From G965247475 sp965247475 (lineage in GTDB: Bacteria > Chloroflexota > UBA11872), in NCBI GenBank assembly GCA_965247475.1, contig OZ252016.1, forward strand, positions 992,001 to 1,056,000: a stretch of 64,000 nt of DNA, given 5' to 3'. Below are positions 1 through 8,007 of the stretch, one piece after another. Both the position numbers and the translations under genes were made by a program. Each line of letters begins with the position of its first letter. The first letter of the stretch is position 1. Below the pieces are notes generated by a model that saw only the letters and a program-made list of their open reading frames with translations, was not told the origin of the DNA and made no database searches.

Positions 1-628
1 CGGCCGGGTCCGGAATTGTCCCTGCCGAATCAAGGAACTCGATCACTCGATCCGCGATCTGGAACCCGACGGCGCGGCGCATGTGGCCGCCGTTGTCCCA
101 AGCGGTTCGGCGTCGCGCGACGAACGTGTGCCAGGTCTCGGGCATCCGCTCGACGCTTGCGTCGTGCAGCGCGTGCAAGATGTCGCCGAGTTGCGCGACC
201 AGGCGCACCAGCTCGCGGCGCGTCAGCTCGGGTCGAACGTCAGTGAGCGGCTTCCCCGGCAGGCGGGTGGTGATCACATACGGCCAACCACCATCCACGC
301 CGTGGGCCAGCAGCTTCGTGGTAGCTACATCTGGGTTGCCCGCGAGGATCTCCGCTGATTCGACTTCCGCGGCGTAGTCGTCAAACCCCTCGAACCACTC
401 GGTCGGAACGAACAGCTTGATGAAGAACTCGTCGCCGACCGCAAATGTCGCGTGGGTCCCGGGGACCGTCGGGCGCACCCGCCCCGCATCGAGCTCGTGA
501 CGCAATAGCGCGCGCTCAATCGTGGGCGTCCAAAACCCTACGTCGCCCATGACGCGAGGCCATTCGCCGCGCCGAGGGACAGGCGGACTTCGATTCGTCG
601 TGGTGCGCCTTGCTGGTGTACTTCTCAT
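1..628 (-). CDS. Aminoglycoside phosphotransferase-family kinase, 3' part outside the window
   Basis: Reading the complement from about 628 down to base 1 gives one open frame that runs off the left edge. Visible elements are WPRVMGDVGFW, a GDEFFIKLF strand whose Lys fits the ATP-binding lysine of protein-kinase-like folds, and YVITTRLPGKPLTD, which fits the hinge segment of APH/choline-kinase enzymes. A later stretch (LGDILHALHDAS) matches the helix before the catalytic loop. The catalytic HGD and DxD motifs would lie beyond the window, so activity and substrate cannot be judged. The start is either the ATG at 628 or the inner ATG at 550. I prefer 628 because the residues just before the inner Met look family-like. 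Many members of this family phosphorylate small hydroxylated metabolites, not antibiotics. Confidence 0.7.
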   Translation of the reverse strand, partial: MRSTPARRTTTNRSPPVPRRGEWPRVMGDVGFWTPTIERALLRHELDAGRVRPTVPGTHATFAVGDEFFIKLFVPTEWFEGFDDYAAEVESAEILAGNPDVATTKLLAHGVDGGWPYVITTRLPGKPLTDVRPELTRRELVRLVAQLGDILHALHDASVERMPETWHTFVARRRTAWDNGGHMRRAVGFQIADRVIEFLDSAGTIPDPA

Positions 629-810
629 GAGCCTAGTTGACACGCTGCGACCCCACCCGTGCCGTGGGCTGCTGCCGCCCGGTGGCCCGCAGCGTGCGAC
701 GATTTCGGACTTCGATCCGTCCCAGCTCCAATAGGCGGGCCACCCGGCTACGTTCATTCGTCCCATCTGGGACATCCCGATCTGAACGTCAGGCCACTTT
801 GCCAGTGCCC

Positions 811-1011
811 CCGGACACCGGCTGGACTAGCACTTACGCCGACAGCGGCACGCAGGGCGCTTCCACGCTGGCCACGGCCACCAAGGGTCGGGCGCTGTTC
901 GAGGAAGCCGTAGGCAATCTGGTGGAGTTCGCGGAGGAGTTCGCCGCGCGTGAGTTCAAAGCGCGCGTGGACCACCACGCGACGGCGCCCACGATTCCCC
1001 CGCCGGGATAG
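811..1011 (+). pseudogene. Creatininase-family C-terminal remnant
   Basis: The plus frame reads TYADSGTQGASTLATATKG and then a helix-like GRALFEEAVGNLVEF. This resembles the extreme C-terminus of creatininase/creatinine amidohydrolase-family proteins, which have a G-x-x-G-x-x-x-x-A-T-x-x-K-G pattern followed by a final helix. The metal-binding N-terminal two thirds is absent: upstream DNA in this frame has no family-like sequence and no good start. I read it as a 3' stub left by a deletion. The match is from family memory, so confidence is moderate. The rest of 629-1077 shows nothing recognisable. Confidence 0.45.
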
Positions 1012-1077
1012 CCGGCGGTCGTGGGACTTTGCCTGCCCCGGGGCCTTCGATAGGACCACGCGGAGCTTCGCTACAAT

Positions 1078-1833
1078 GTGAGCGCCATGGCTGATCCAAG
1101 TCTAGAGCCGGGCGGCGAAGCACCGGCGGCGGTGGTCTTCGACCTCTTCAACACGCTCACGGCGCCAGTGGACGACTCGGAGTTCCGGTCGTCGCTCATG
1201 GAGATGGCTCTTGCCGTCGGCGCGGACTCCGACGCCTTCACGCAAGGCTGGTTTGATTTGTGGCGGGAGCGATTTTCGGGCGTCTTTCCGACGGTCGAAG
1301 CGTCCGTGCGGGGCGTGTGCGATGCCATCGGACTCCGTGTCTCCGAGACGGCCATCAGCGGGGCGGTCCGGCTTTGCAGCGAGTTCTCGCGGCGCACCCT
1401 GCGGCCGCGGCCGGAGGCACTCCCCACGCTGGCCCGGCTCCGGTCGCTCGGCCTCGGGACCGCGCTGATCAGCGACTGCTCGCCAGACGTGCCGGTCCTC
1501 TGGCCTACGACGCCTTTCGCGCAGGCGATTGACCATCCCCTCTTTTCCTGCGTGGAAGGGCTCACCAAGCCCGATCCTTCCATCTACTTGCGCGCCTGCC
1601 AGCGTCTCGGGGTGGACCCGGAGGACTGCGTGTACGTGGGCGACGGCGGCAACCACGAGCTCAGCGGCGCCAAGCGGGTCGGAATGCGGGCCATCCTCAT
1701 CAAGCTGCCCAAAGAGACCTCCGCTTGGCACAGGTCGGAATCAGACACGTGGCGGGGCGAAGCGATTCAGGCCCTCAGCGAGCTTCCGCCTCTTATCACC
1801 GGCGTCGGGGGACCGCCGCCGTCGATTGACTGA
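1078..1833 (+). CDS. HAD-superfamily hydrolase (class IA type)
   Basis: A 251-residue protein with all four HAD motifs. Motif I is VVFDLFNTLT near residue 20 (nucleophile Asp). Motif II is ALISDCS near residue 135. The motif III Lys is in GLTKPDPSIY near 165. Motif IV is CVYVGDGGNHELSGAK near 185. A helical cap domain lies between motifs I and II, as in class IA enzymes such as phosphoglycolate phosphatase or haloacid dehalogenase. The C-terminal segment holds AKRVGMRAILI, typical of the last Rossmann strand. The start is GTG 1078 or ATG 1087, which differ by three residues. Substrate unknown. It ends 38 bp before the convergent CocE-type gene. A second HAD gene lies 2.5 kb downstream. Confidence 0.85.
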   Translation: MSAMADPSLEPGGEAPAAVVFDLFNTLTAPVDDSEFRSSLMEMALAVGADSDAFTQGWFDLWRERFSGVFPTVEASVRGVCDAIGLRVSETAISGAVRLCSEFSRRTLRPRPEALPTLARLRSLGLGTALISDCSPDVPVLWPTTPFAQAIDHPLFSCVEGLTKPDPSIYLRACQRLGVDPEDCVYVGDGGNHELSGAKRVGMRAILIKLPKETSAWHRSESDTWRGEAIQALSELPPLITGVGGPPPSID

Positions 1834-1870
1834 AAGCACCGGCCGCAAGCACGCCCTATTCGTTCCCCGC

Positions 1871-3727
1871 TCAGCTCCCGGCGCGGCGCACGTGAAGAAC
1901 CAGCCGGCTGGGATGTGCGGCGTCGTGGTACACGGCCTGATCGGCCACGACGAGCCGGCGCGAGTGCCCGAGCGGTTCGCCGGTGTTCGGGTTGGCGTCG
2001 AACCGCGGGTAGTTGGACGACGAGATATCCACCCGAATGCGGTGCCCGGCGGCGAATCGGTTGGCGGTGGGGTACAGCACGATCCGGAACTCGTAGACCT
2101 CGCCGGGATCGAGCAATTCCTCGCGGTCGAAGCCGCCGCGGAACCGCGCACGGATGATGCTGTCGGCGATATTGAGCTCGTAGCCGCCGGGCGCCGATCC
2201 GGGAACACCCCGCTCGTGCGGGTAGACGTCGAGCAGCTTCGCGGTGAAGTCCGTATCCACGGCGCTGCTGGACGCGAACAGGACGACCTCGACCGGCCCC
2301 GCGATCACGACGTCTGACGCGAGCGCCTCCGTCTCGAACGTCAGCACGTCGTGGCGGGATGCGATGGCGAGGGAATCGTGATGTCCGAAGAACCGCGACG
2401 GCTGCCCGCGTTGATCGAAACCGCCCGACGGCAGGATGTCTTCCGCCGCGCTGATCGAGCCGCCGACGGTCGGGACCGGATGTCGAGGGTCGTACGTATA
2501 GGTTGATGGCTCGATGGCATCGACCGACGGATCGGGCCGGAGCGAACCGTCCGAGTGCAGGTGATACGCGATCTCGGCCGTCTCGGGCGGCGGCCACACG
2601 TCGGACGTGTGCCACTCGCCGCCATGCCAGAGCGTGAGCTCCGGATCCTGGGGGCGGCGTCCCCGACGGCCGCCCATGAGGAAGTAGCGGACGGGCGGCT
2701 CCTCCGCCAGTCCCGTGTCGAGCCCCTTGAGGTGCTGATCGAAGAATCGCAGCCGCATGTCGTCATAGAGGGGTAGCGGCGAATCGATGCCGAACTCGGC
2801 GTCGCCCGACGTGCTTTCCTCGGTCGTGCCCTCGCCGTGCCGCCAGGGTCCGAGCAGCAAGCGCATCGGGCTCTGCTTGCGTTTGCCCAGGCCGTTGAAG
2901 TTTGCGATCGCGCCGCGCGGGTACGTGTCGTACCACCCGCTCTGGAACAGCACCGGCACATCGGCGTGATCGTCCCAATACCGGTCGATCGTGTAGCCCC
3001 GCTGCATCCAGTAGTCGTCGTAGGCGCCGTGCGTGAGCACATCCCACGCCCACCGCTCGTAGCTGGGGAGCAAACGGAGAGCCGTCCGTCCCGGCCGGAA
3101 CCGCAACGGCGGGCGAAAGATCTCCGGAACACGCGCGTACTCCTGGTCGAGCACGCGCTTGAGGTCGGGATCGGCGAGCGCCTCACGGCTGCTCGACGCC
3201 ATCCAGTACGCGTAGCGGATGAAGCGCTGCTCCAGCGCGCCGCCCTGGCGCAGGGAGGAGACGTGGTAGTTGCTGGTGCCCTGGCCGATCACTTGCGCCG
3301 CCAGATGCGGCGGGTCGAGCGTTGCCAGCGAGCTCTGGTCGGAGCCCGCGTAGCTGGCGCCCATCGTTCCGACGACTCCGTTGCACCACGGCTGCGCGGC
3401 GGTCCACTCGACCACGTCAAACCCGTCCGGCGCCTCCTTCGCGAATGGATACCAGTCGCCGTCCGAACGACCGCGGCCGCGGACGTCGTTGATGACGACG
3501 GCATATCCACGGCGCGCGTACCAATGGCCGCGGCGCGCGTACCGCGTGCCGTCTTTCAGGTATGGCGTGCGTTCGACGATGGCGGGGACGGCGTCGCCGA
3601 TTTCCTCGCCCCCGGCGGCCGGCAGGTAGACGTCCGCCGCCAGCTCGACGCCGTCGCGCAGCGCGATGCGAACGTCCGGCCGGACGTTCGAGTCGAACTC
3701 GAAATGCGAGCCTTGCCGTCCGGGCAT
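1871..3727 (-). CDS. CocE/NonD family hydrolase (X-Pro dipeptidyl-peptidase/cocaine-esterase type)
   Basis: About 618 residues from the ATG at 3727. The frame is open to 3874, but MPGRQGSHFEFDSNVRPDVRI is where family-like sequence begins and leaves room for the divergent cupin gene. The alpha/beta-hydrolase core has the nucleophile elbow GTMGASYAGSDQ (Ser), the acid in GWYDTYPRGA (Asp) and the His in LLGPWRHGE. The C-terminal third is the jelly-roll domain of this family, with YELNIADSIIRARFRGG and VDISSSNYPRFDANPNTG. Family members cleave ester or amide bonds (cocaine esterase, glutaryl-7-ACA acylase, X-Pro peptidase). No signal peptide is evident, so it is probably cytoplasmic. The true substrate cannot be told from sequence. 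Confidence 0.88.
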   Translation of the reverse strand: MPGRQGSHFEFDSNVRPDVRIALRDGVELAADVYLPAAGGEEIGDAVPAIVERTPYLKDGTRYARRGHWYARRGYAVVINDVRGRGRSDGDWYPFAKEAPDGFDVVEWTAAQPWCNGVVGTMGASYAGSDQSSLATLDPPHLAAQVIGQGTSNYHVSSLRQGGALEQRFIRYAYWMASSSREALADPDLKRVLDQEYARVPEIFRPPLRFRPGRTALRLLPSYERWAWDVLTHGAYDDYWMQRGYTIDRYWDDHADVPVLFQSGWYDTYPRGAIANFNGLGKRKQSPMRLLLGPWRHGEGTTEESTSGDAEFGIDSPLPLYDDMRLRFFDQHLKGLDTGLAEEPPVRYFLMGGRRGRRPQDPELTLWHGGEWHTSDVWPPPETAEIAYHLHSDGSLRPDPSVDAIEPSTYTYDPRHPVPTVGGSISAAEDILPSGGFDQRGQPSRFFGHHDSLAIASRHDVLTFETEALASDVVIAGPVEVVLFASSSAVDTDFTAKLLDVYPHERGVPGSAPGGYELNIADSIIRARFRGGFDREELLDPGEVYEFRIVLYPTANRFAAGHRIRVDISSSNYPRFDANPNTGEPLGHSRRLVVADQAVYHDAAHPSRLVLHVRRAGS

Positions 3728-3795
3728 CGGAGATGCGCCACCTATCGCGACCAGCGTCTCGGGTGGATTGTGACCGACCGGCGTCGATCTGTCCG

Positions 3796-4266
3796 ATGCT
3801 GGCGCGCTGTTTGCGGCCGGGCGCCGGACCGATCCTCGACGCGGGGGTGCCTGTGCTACAAGTGTGGCCGTCAACGCGCCCGGACCAGAGCGCAGCCCAA
3901 ATCACCACGCAGCTTGCCGTTGTTCGAGCGGTCGACGCGACCGAGGGGTCAAGTCCAGGCGTGCTCGGTCGTCGCATCATGGGCGGCGCCGACGGCGCCG
4001 ATGGCGCGGGCGCGCTCCTGATCGGCGAGCTCGTGGTTTCTCCGGGGGCCGTGGTTCGGCGCCATCGCCACCGCGTCGAGGAAGTCTTCTTCCTGATCTC
4101 CGGCGACGGCACGCTGGAGACGGACGATGAGAGCGTCCGGCTCGGTCCGGGCGACGCAGTGACCGTTCCTGCAAACACCTTCTATCTGTTCACGAACGAC
4201 GGCGACGAGGATGTACGAACCGTCTATGCGCTTCCGTCGGTCAAGCCCGGGACGCAGTTCGGCTAA
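3796..4266 (+). CDS. Single-domain cupin protein
   Basis: The C-terminal about 100 residues form one cupin barrel. GELVVSPGAVVRRHRHRVEEVFFLISG carries the metal-ligand pattern H-x-H-x(5)E. The second cupin motif is in LGPGDAVTVPANTFYLFTN, where the usual second-motif His is replaced by Asn/Thr. The start is uncertain: ATG 3796 is used here, while GTG 3853 or 3862 would give a shorter protein that still keeps the whole barrel. It is divergent from the CocE-type gene and is followed 16 bp later by an HAD hydrolase, with which it may be co-transcribed. Cupins of this size can be isomerases, dioxygenases or sugar-binding sensors; function not assignable. Confidence 0.75.
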   Translation: MLARCLRPGAGPILDAGVPVLQVWPSTRPDQSAAQITTQLAVVRAVDATEGSSPGVLGRRIMGGADGADGAGALLIGELVVSPGAVVRRHRHRVEEVFFLISGDGTLETDDESVRLGPGDAVTVPANTFYLFTNDGDEDVRTVYALPSVKPGTQFG

Positions 4267-4282
4267 CGGGCCAACCGGTCGC

Positions 4283-5014
4283 GTGCCCGCGTTCGACGCC
4301 GCGTTCTTCGATTCCGGCGGCACGCTCTATCAGGAGGACCCCGCGACTTCCCGCGCCGCGGGCGAACCCACGATCGCGGATGCGCGGGCGACCGGACCCG
4401 GCCGCGCCGCCAGTGCCCTCATGTCGGCCGGCATCGAGGTCGGCGTGGAACGCCTCGCGTCAGCCATCGACTCCGTGGAGGCGGACGCGCGGCGCCGCGC
4501 GGGCGCCGCGTTCTCGCACATCACACTCGTGACCGCCGGGCTGGCAGAGCTGGGCATTGCCCCGCCGCGCGAGATCGTGGTGTTCGCGGCCGACGCGTTT
4601 GCGGGGCCGCGCTACCCATCGTGGGTCTATCCCGGCACGCACGCAATGCTGGATCGGATGGTCGGCGCGGGTATCGATCTGGGGATCATCGCCAACACCG
4701 ATTGGCCCGGGTTCAGCATGGACCGCGCCTACGAAGGTCTCGGATTGCTCCGGTACTTCCGAACCCGCGTGTACTCGTGCGACGCGGGTGTGAAGAAGCC
4801 CGACCGGCGGATCTTCGAGATTGCCGCCGAACGCGCGCGCCTCACCGATCAGCGCGTGCTGTTCGTCGGCAACGATCAGACGACCGACGGCGTCGGCGCG
4901 CGGAGCTTCGGGTGGAGCGTCGCGCTGCGACGCGGACCCGAGGCCGAGGGATTCGCGGCCGACTTCCTCTTCGACGGCTGGGACGAGTTGCTGGGGTTTG
5001 TCGGCGTCAGCTGA
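4283..5014 (+). CDS. HAD-superfamily hydrolase
   Basis: Motif I is AAFFDSGGTLYQ, where the second catalytic Asp (D-x-D) is replaced by Gly, as in some class IA dehalogenase-like proteins. Motif II is LGIIANTDWPGFS, motif III is VKKPDRRIFEIAAERA and motif IV is VLFVGNDQTTDGVGARSFG. The GTG at 4283 is chosen as the start: it places the nucleophile Asp close to the N-terminus and removes a 56-bp overlap with the cupin gene that an ATG at 4211 would create. It is paralogous in fold but not closely similar to the HAD gene at 1.1-1.8 kb. It ends 29 bp before the convergent sulfatase gene. Substrate unknown. Confidence 0.85.
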   Translation: MPAFDAAFFDSGGTLYQEDPATSRAAGEPTIADARATGPGRAASALMSAGIEVGVERLASAIDSVEADARRRAGAAFSHITLVTAGLAELGIAPPREIVVFAADAFAGPRYPSWVYPGTHAMLDRMVGAGIDLGIIANTDWPGFSMDRAYEGLGLLRYFRTRVYSCDAGVKKPDRRIFEIAAERARLTDQRVLFVGNDQTTDGVGARSFGWSVALRRGPEAEGFAADFLFDGWDELLGFVGVS

Positions 5015-5043
5015 CGACCTCTCGCGGACCGCGCACGCGCGCC

Positions 5044-6462
5044 TCAGTCCCAGCGCCGCGGCCCCAGCTGCCGACTGCTCAGATACGGCGTGCAGCCCGG
5101 CCGCGACTTGAACTCGCTGAAGTAGTCGGGAATCGCGCCGCCCGCATCGTCAACCGCGCGACCGAGCAATCGCTTGACCTCGCCCGGATTCTCGTCGGCG
5201 AGGTTCCGCTCCAGCAGCGGGTCCTCGTCCACCCGATACAGCAACGGTTCCTCACCCCAGATGGTCGCGTTGCACCACCAGTCGGCATCGATCACGGTCA
5301 TCAGCGGACCCCAGGCGACGGTCACATAGTCGCGCGGCGATGCGTCGTTGGCGGCCACCACCGGCCAGACATTGGACCCTTCCGTATCCGCTTCCGCGCC
5401 CGCGGCGGCCAGCATCGTGGCGGCCAGATCGGTGTTCGTCACGAAGTCGTCGTAGGTCTGTCCGGCCCGTGGCGTGTCGGGGTGCCGGATCATCACCGCC
5501 AGATCGGCGACCGAATGCGTCATCGGGTGGCCTTGCTTGCTGACCAACCCCTTGTCGCCCGGCCCGATGCCGAGATTGTGCCCGTGGTCCGACGTCACGA
5601 TCACGAGCGTGTCGTCCAGGCGCCCGTAGTGGCCCAGCGCCTCCATGAAGTGCCCGAACCAGAAGTCGGTCAGCGTGACCTCGCCCGCATAGTTCGCCTG
5701 GCAGCGCTTGAGCTCGCGATCGGTGAAGACCCCCTCGTGCGGCGCGTAGAGCGATTGGATGATGTCGGCGACATCGTCGTCGGGGTCATACAGGCGCCGG
5801 TAGTACGGCGGCGGCTCCCACGGCTCATGCGGGTCGAACGAGTCCACGACCAGGAAGAACTGCTCGGCGTCCTGGTTGTCGTGCAGCCAGCGTGAGGCCT
5901 CGCGGAAGAGGCGAGCGGGGTAGAAGTCCTCTTCGCCGCGCCTGAACAGGTTGTTCGTGAGGTACTGACGGTAGAACCCCGAGCGCCTCTCGTCCGGCCG
6001 GCTGGCCGGCACGTGGCCGTCGATCGTCCCGGCGGGAAGCTCGGGTCCGGAGCGGAACCTGTCCATCTCCTGCCCGCGAATCCACTGCCACTCGTCGAAG
6101 CCGCGGTGGAAGTTCTTGGACGGCTTGAACTGGTGGTAGCAGTCAGTGAACAGCGCCGTCCGGTAGCCCTGGGTGCGGAGCAGCTCCGCGACGGTGTCCT
6201 GATCCTCGGGAATCGGCCCCCACCCGGGGGACCCGGGGAAGTCGCCCTTGTGGTCGATGTGGCCTTTGAACGGGAAGGTCCGCTGGCCGGTATGGATCGC
6301 GCGTCGAAACGGGAGCGTCGGCAATGACTCGGGATAGGCGCGCGTAAGCCGGATCGATTCGCTCGCGAACGCGTCGAGGTGCGGTGTTCGAATCCAGTCG
6401 TTGCCGTACGCCCCGATGTGGTCCTTACGCAGCGTGTCGAAGATCACGAGGACGATGTTCAT
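5044..6462 (-). CDS. Sulfatase-like hydrolase with Thr at the formylglycine position
   Basis: Alkaline-phosphatase-superfamily enzyme of about 472 residues. The start is the ATG at 6462 (MNIVLVIFDTLRKDH), which places the first metal-binding Asp at residue 9 as usual. The region that should hold the sulfatase signature C/S-x-P-x-R reads T-L-P-F-R followed by RAIHTGQ. The spacing to the TG pair is exactly canonical, but Thr49 replaces Cys/Ser, so FGly maturation is impossible. Other ligands are present: VIVTSDHGHNLG near residue 235 and a downstream KQGHPMTHS segment. No signal peptide, so probably cytoplasmic. It could be a phosphodiester or phosphomonoester hydrolase, since relatives such as nucleotide pyrophosphatases use Thr. 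Confidence 0.85.
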   Translation of the reverse strand: MNIVLVIFDTLRKDHIGAYGNDWIRTPHLDAFASESIRLTRAYPESLPTLPFRRAIHTGQRTFPFKGHIDHKGDFPGSPGWGPIPEDQDTVAELLRTQGYRTALFTDCYHQFKPSKNFHRGFDEWQWIRGQEMDRFRSGPELPAGTIDGHVPASRPDERRSGFYRQYLTNNLFRRGEEDFYPARLFREASRWLHDNQDAEQFFLVVDSFDPHEPWEPPPYYRRLYDPDDDVADIIQSLYAPHEGVFTDRELKRCQANYAGEVTLTDFWFGHFMEALGHYGRLDDTLVIVTSDHGHNLGIGPGDKGLVSKQGHPMTHSVADLAVMIRHPDTPRAGQTYDDFVTNTDLAATMLAAAGAEADTEGSNVWPVVAANDASPRDYVTVAWGPLMTVIDADWWCNATIWGEEPLLYRVDEDPLLERNLADENPGEVKRLLGRAVDDAGGAIPDYFSEFKSRPGCTPYLSSRQLGPRRWD

Positions 6463-6620
6463 GCAGCTGTTGTCCTGCCGGTGGTCGGCGAGCATCGTCC
6501 ACCGCGGGCACGTTATCGGTCAATCGCGTTACGGGTGGGGCGGCGCCGGTCGGACGGTCGTTGGGATTCGAGCGGTAACCTACGAGAGAGCAGCCGTTCC
6601 CGTACGGGCGGGCGCCGCAT

Positions 6621-7862
6621 ATGACGATCGACAAACTGATGGGCCAGACGGTCGCCTTGGCCGCTTCGGGCGGTCTGGACAGCTGCACCATCACGCGCTG
6701 GCTGACCGAGGAGAGCGCGGTGCGGGTGGTCGCCATGACCGCCGATCTCGCGCAGCCCGACGAGGCCGACATCTCCGCGATCAAGACGCGGATGCAACTG
6801 GCCGGCGCCGAGGAGGCGATCATCGTCGACGCGCGCGAAGCACTGGCGCGTGCTGGGCTGGAGGTGATCCAGGCGCAGGCGCGCTACGAGGGCGGCTACT
6901 GGAATACGACCGGCATCGCGCGCCACGTAACCGTGGCGGCGTTGCTCCCGGAGGTCCGGCGCCGGAACATCGAGATCTTCGCGCACGGCGCGACCGGCCG
7001 CGGGAACGACCAGGTCAGGTTTCAACTCGCGACCAACATGCTGGCGCCGGACATCCAGGTGTATGCGCCCTGGCGCGATTCGGTCTTTCTCGAGGAGTTT
7101 CCGGGCCGCAGGGAGATGATCGCGTTCTGTGAGCGCGAGGACATCCCGATCCGCGCGACGCTCGAGAAGCCGTACTCGACCGACGCCAACCTGCTGGGGC
7201 TCACGCATGAGGCCGGCAAGCTGGAAGACCTGGATACGCCGGCCCACTTCGTCGACCCGGAGATGGGCGCGTATCCGGCGGACGCCCCGGACGACCCGGA
7301 ACGCGTCAGGGTTCGCTTCGAGGCCGGAGTCCCAGTAGCGATCGACGGCGAGCCGGTCGGTCCGGTCGAGGCGTTCGAGCGCGCGAACCAAACGGCGGGC
7401 CGACACGGTGTCGGCATCGGGCTGCACGTCGTCGAGAACCGCTTCGTCGGCATCAAGTCGCGGGGCGTGTACGAGGCGCCTGGCATGGAGCTGCTCGGCA
7501 CGTGCTACGAGTACGTGCTCCAACTCGTTCTCGACCGGCGCGCCCGCCCGGTGTTCGACTCGCTCTCGGCGCAACTCGGACGCCAGATCTACGAGGGCTA
7601 CTGGTTCGATCAAGCCAGCACGGCGATCCGCGCGGGCATCGCCGAGTTCGCCAGGCTCGTCAGCGGCGAGGTCGCCGTCGATCTGCTGAAGGGCAATATT
7701 GCGTTTGTGTCGGCGAGCGATGTGCCGCACTCGCTCTACTCCGACGCGTCCAGCATGGAGGGCGTCGGCGAGTTCGATCACCGCGATTCGGAGGGCTTTC
7801 TGGGCGTGCTCGGCGTGAGTGCGCGGGCGCTGCACTCCGGCCGGCAGGTTCGCGGCGAATGA
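6621..7862 (+). CDS. argG: Argininosuccinate synthase
   Basis: Ligates citrulline and aspartate with ATP to form argininosuccinate in arginine synthesis. The N-terminal PP-loop is ALAASGGLDSC (residues about 12-22; the usual form is SGGLDTS). Next comes MTADLAQPDE, matching TANLGQPDE of the long E. coli-type enzyme. GATGRGNDQVRF, the citrulline/aspartate segment STDANLLGLTHEAGKLEDL, and GRHGVGIGLHVVENR with KSRGVYEAPGMELL in the C-terminal half all fit the family. At 413 residues it is in the normal range. ATG 6621 is the only sensible start. The gene stands alone: argH and the other arg genes are not nearby. Confidence 0.93.
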   Translation: MTIDKLMGQTVALAASGGLDSCTITRWLTEESAVRVVAMTADLAQPDEADISAIKTRMQLAGAEEAIIVDAREALARAGLEVIQAQARYEGGYWNTTGIARHVTVAALLPEVRRRNIEIFAHGATGRGNDQVRFQLATNMLAPDIQVYAPWRDSVFLEEFPGRREMIAFCEREDIPIRATLEKPYSTDANLLGLTHEAGKLEDLDTPAHFVDPEMGAYPADAPDDPERVRVRFEAGVPVAIDGEPVGPVEAFERANQTAGRHGVGIGLHVVENRFVGIKSRGVYEAPGMELLGTCYEYVLQLVLDRRARPVFDSLSAQLGRQIYEGYWFDQASTAIRAGIAEFARLVSGEVAVDLLKGNIAFVSASDVPHSLYSDASSMEGVGEFDHRDSEGFLGVLGVSARALHSGRQVRGE

Positions 7863-8007
7863 GCGGGCGCCGCGCGCGGCGCACCCCGTCGTGGACGACG
7901 ACAAACGCTCAACCTGCTGGTGAGCTAACCTTCCGGCGGCTCGCCCGTCATGCAGGATTTGGCATGCCCGACACGATGCTGACGACGCCGATCGATCGGG
8001 TGCACTC

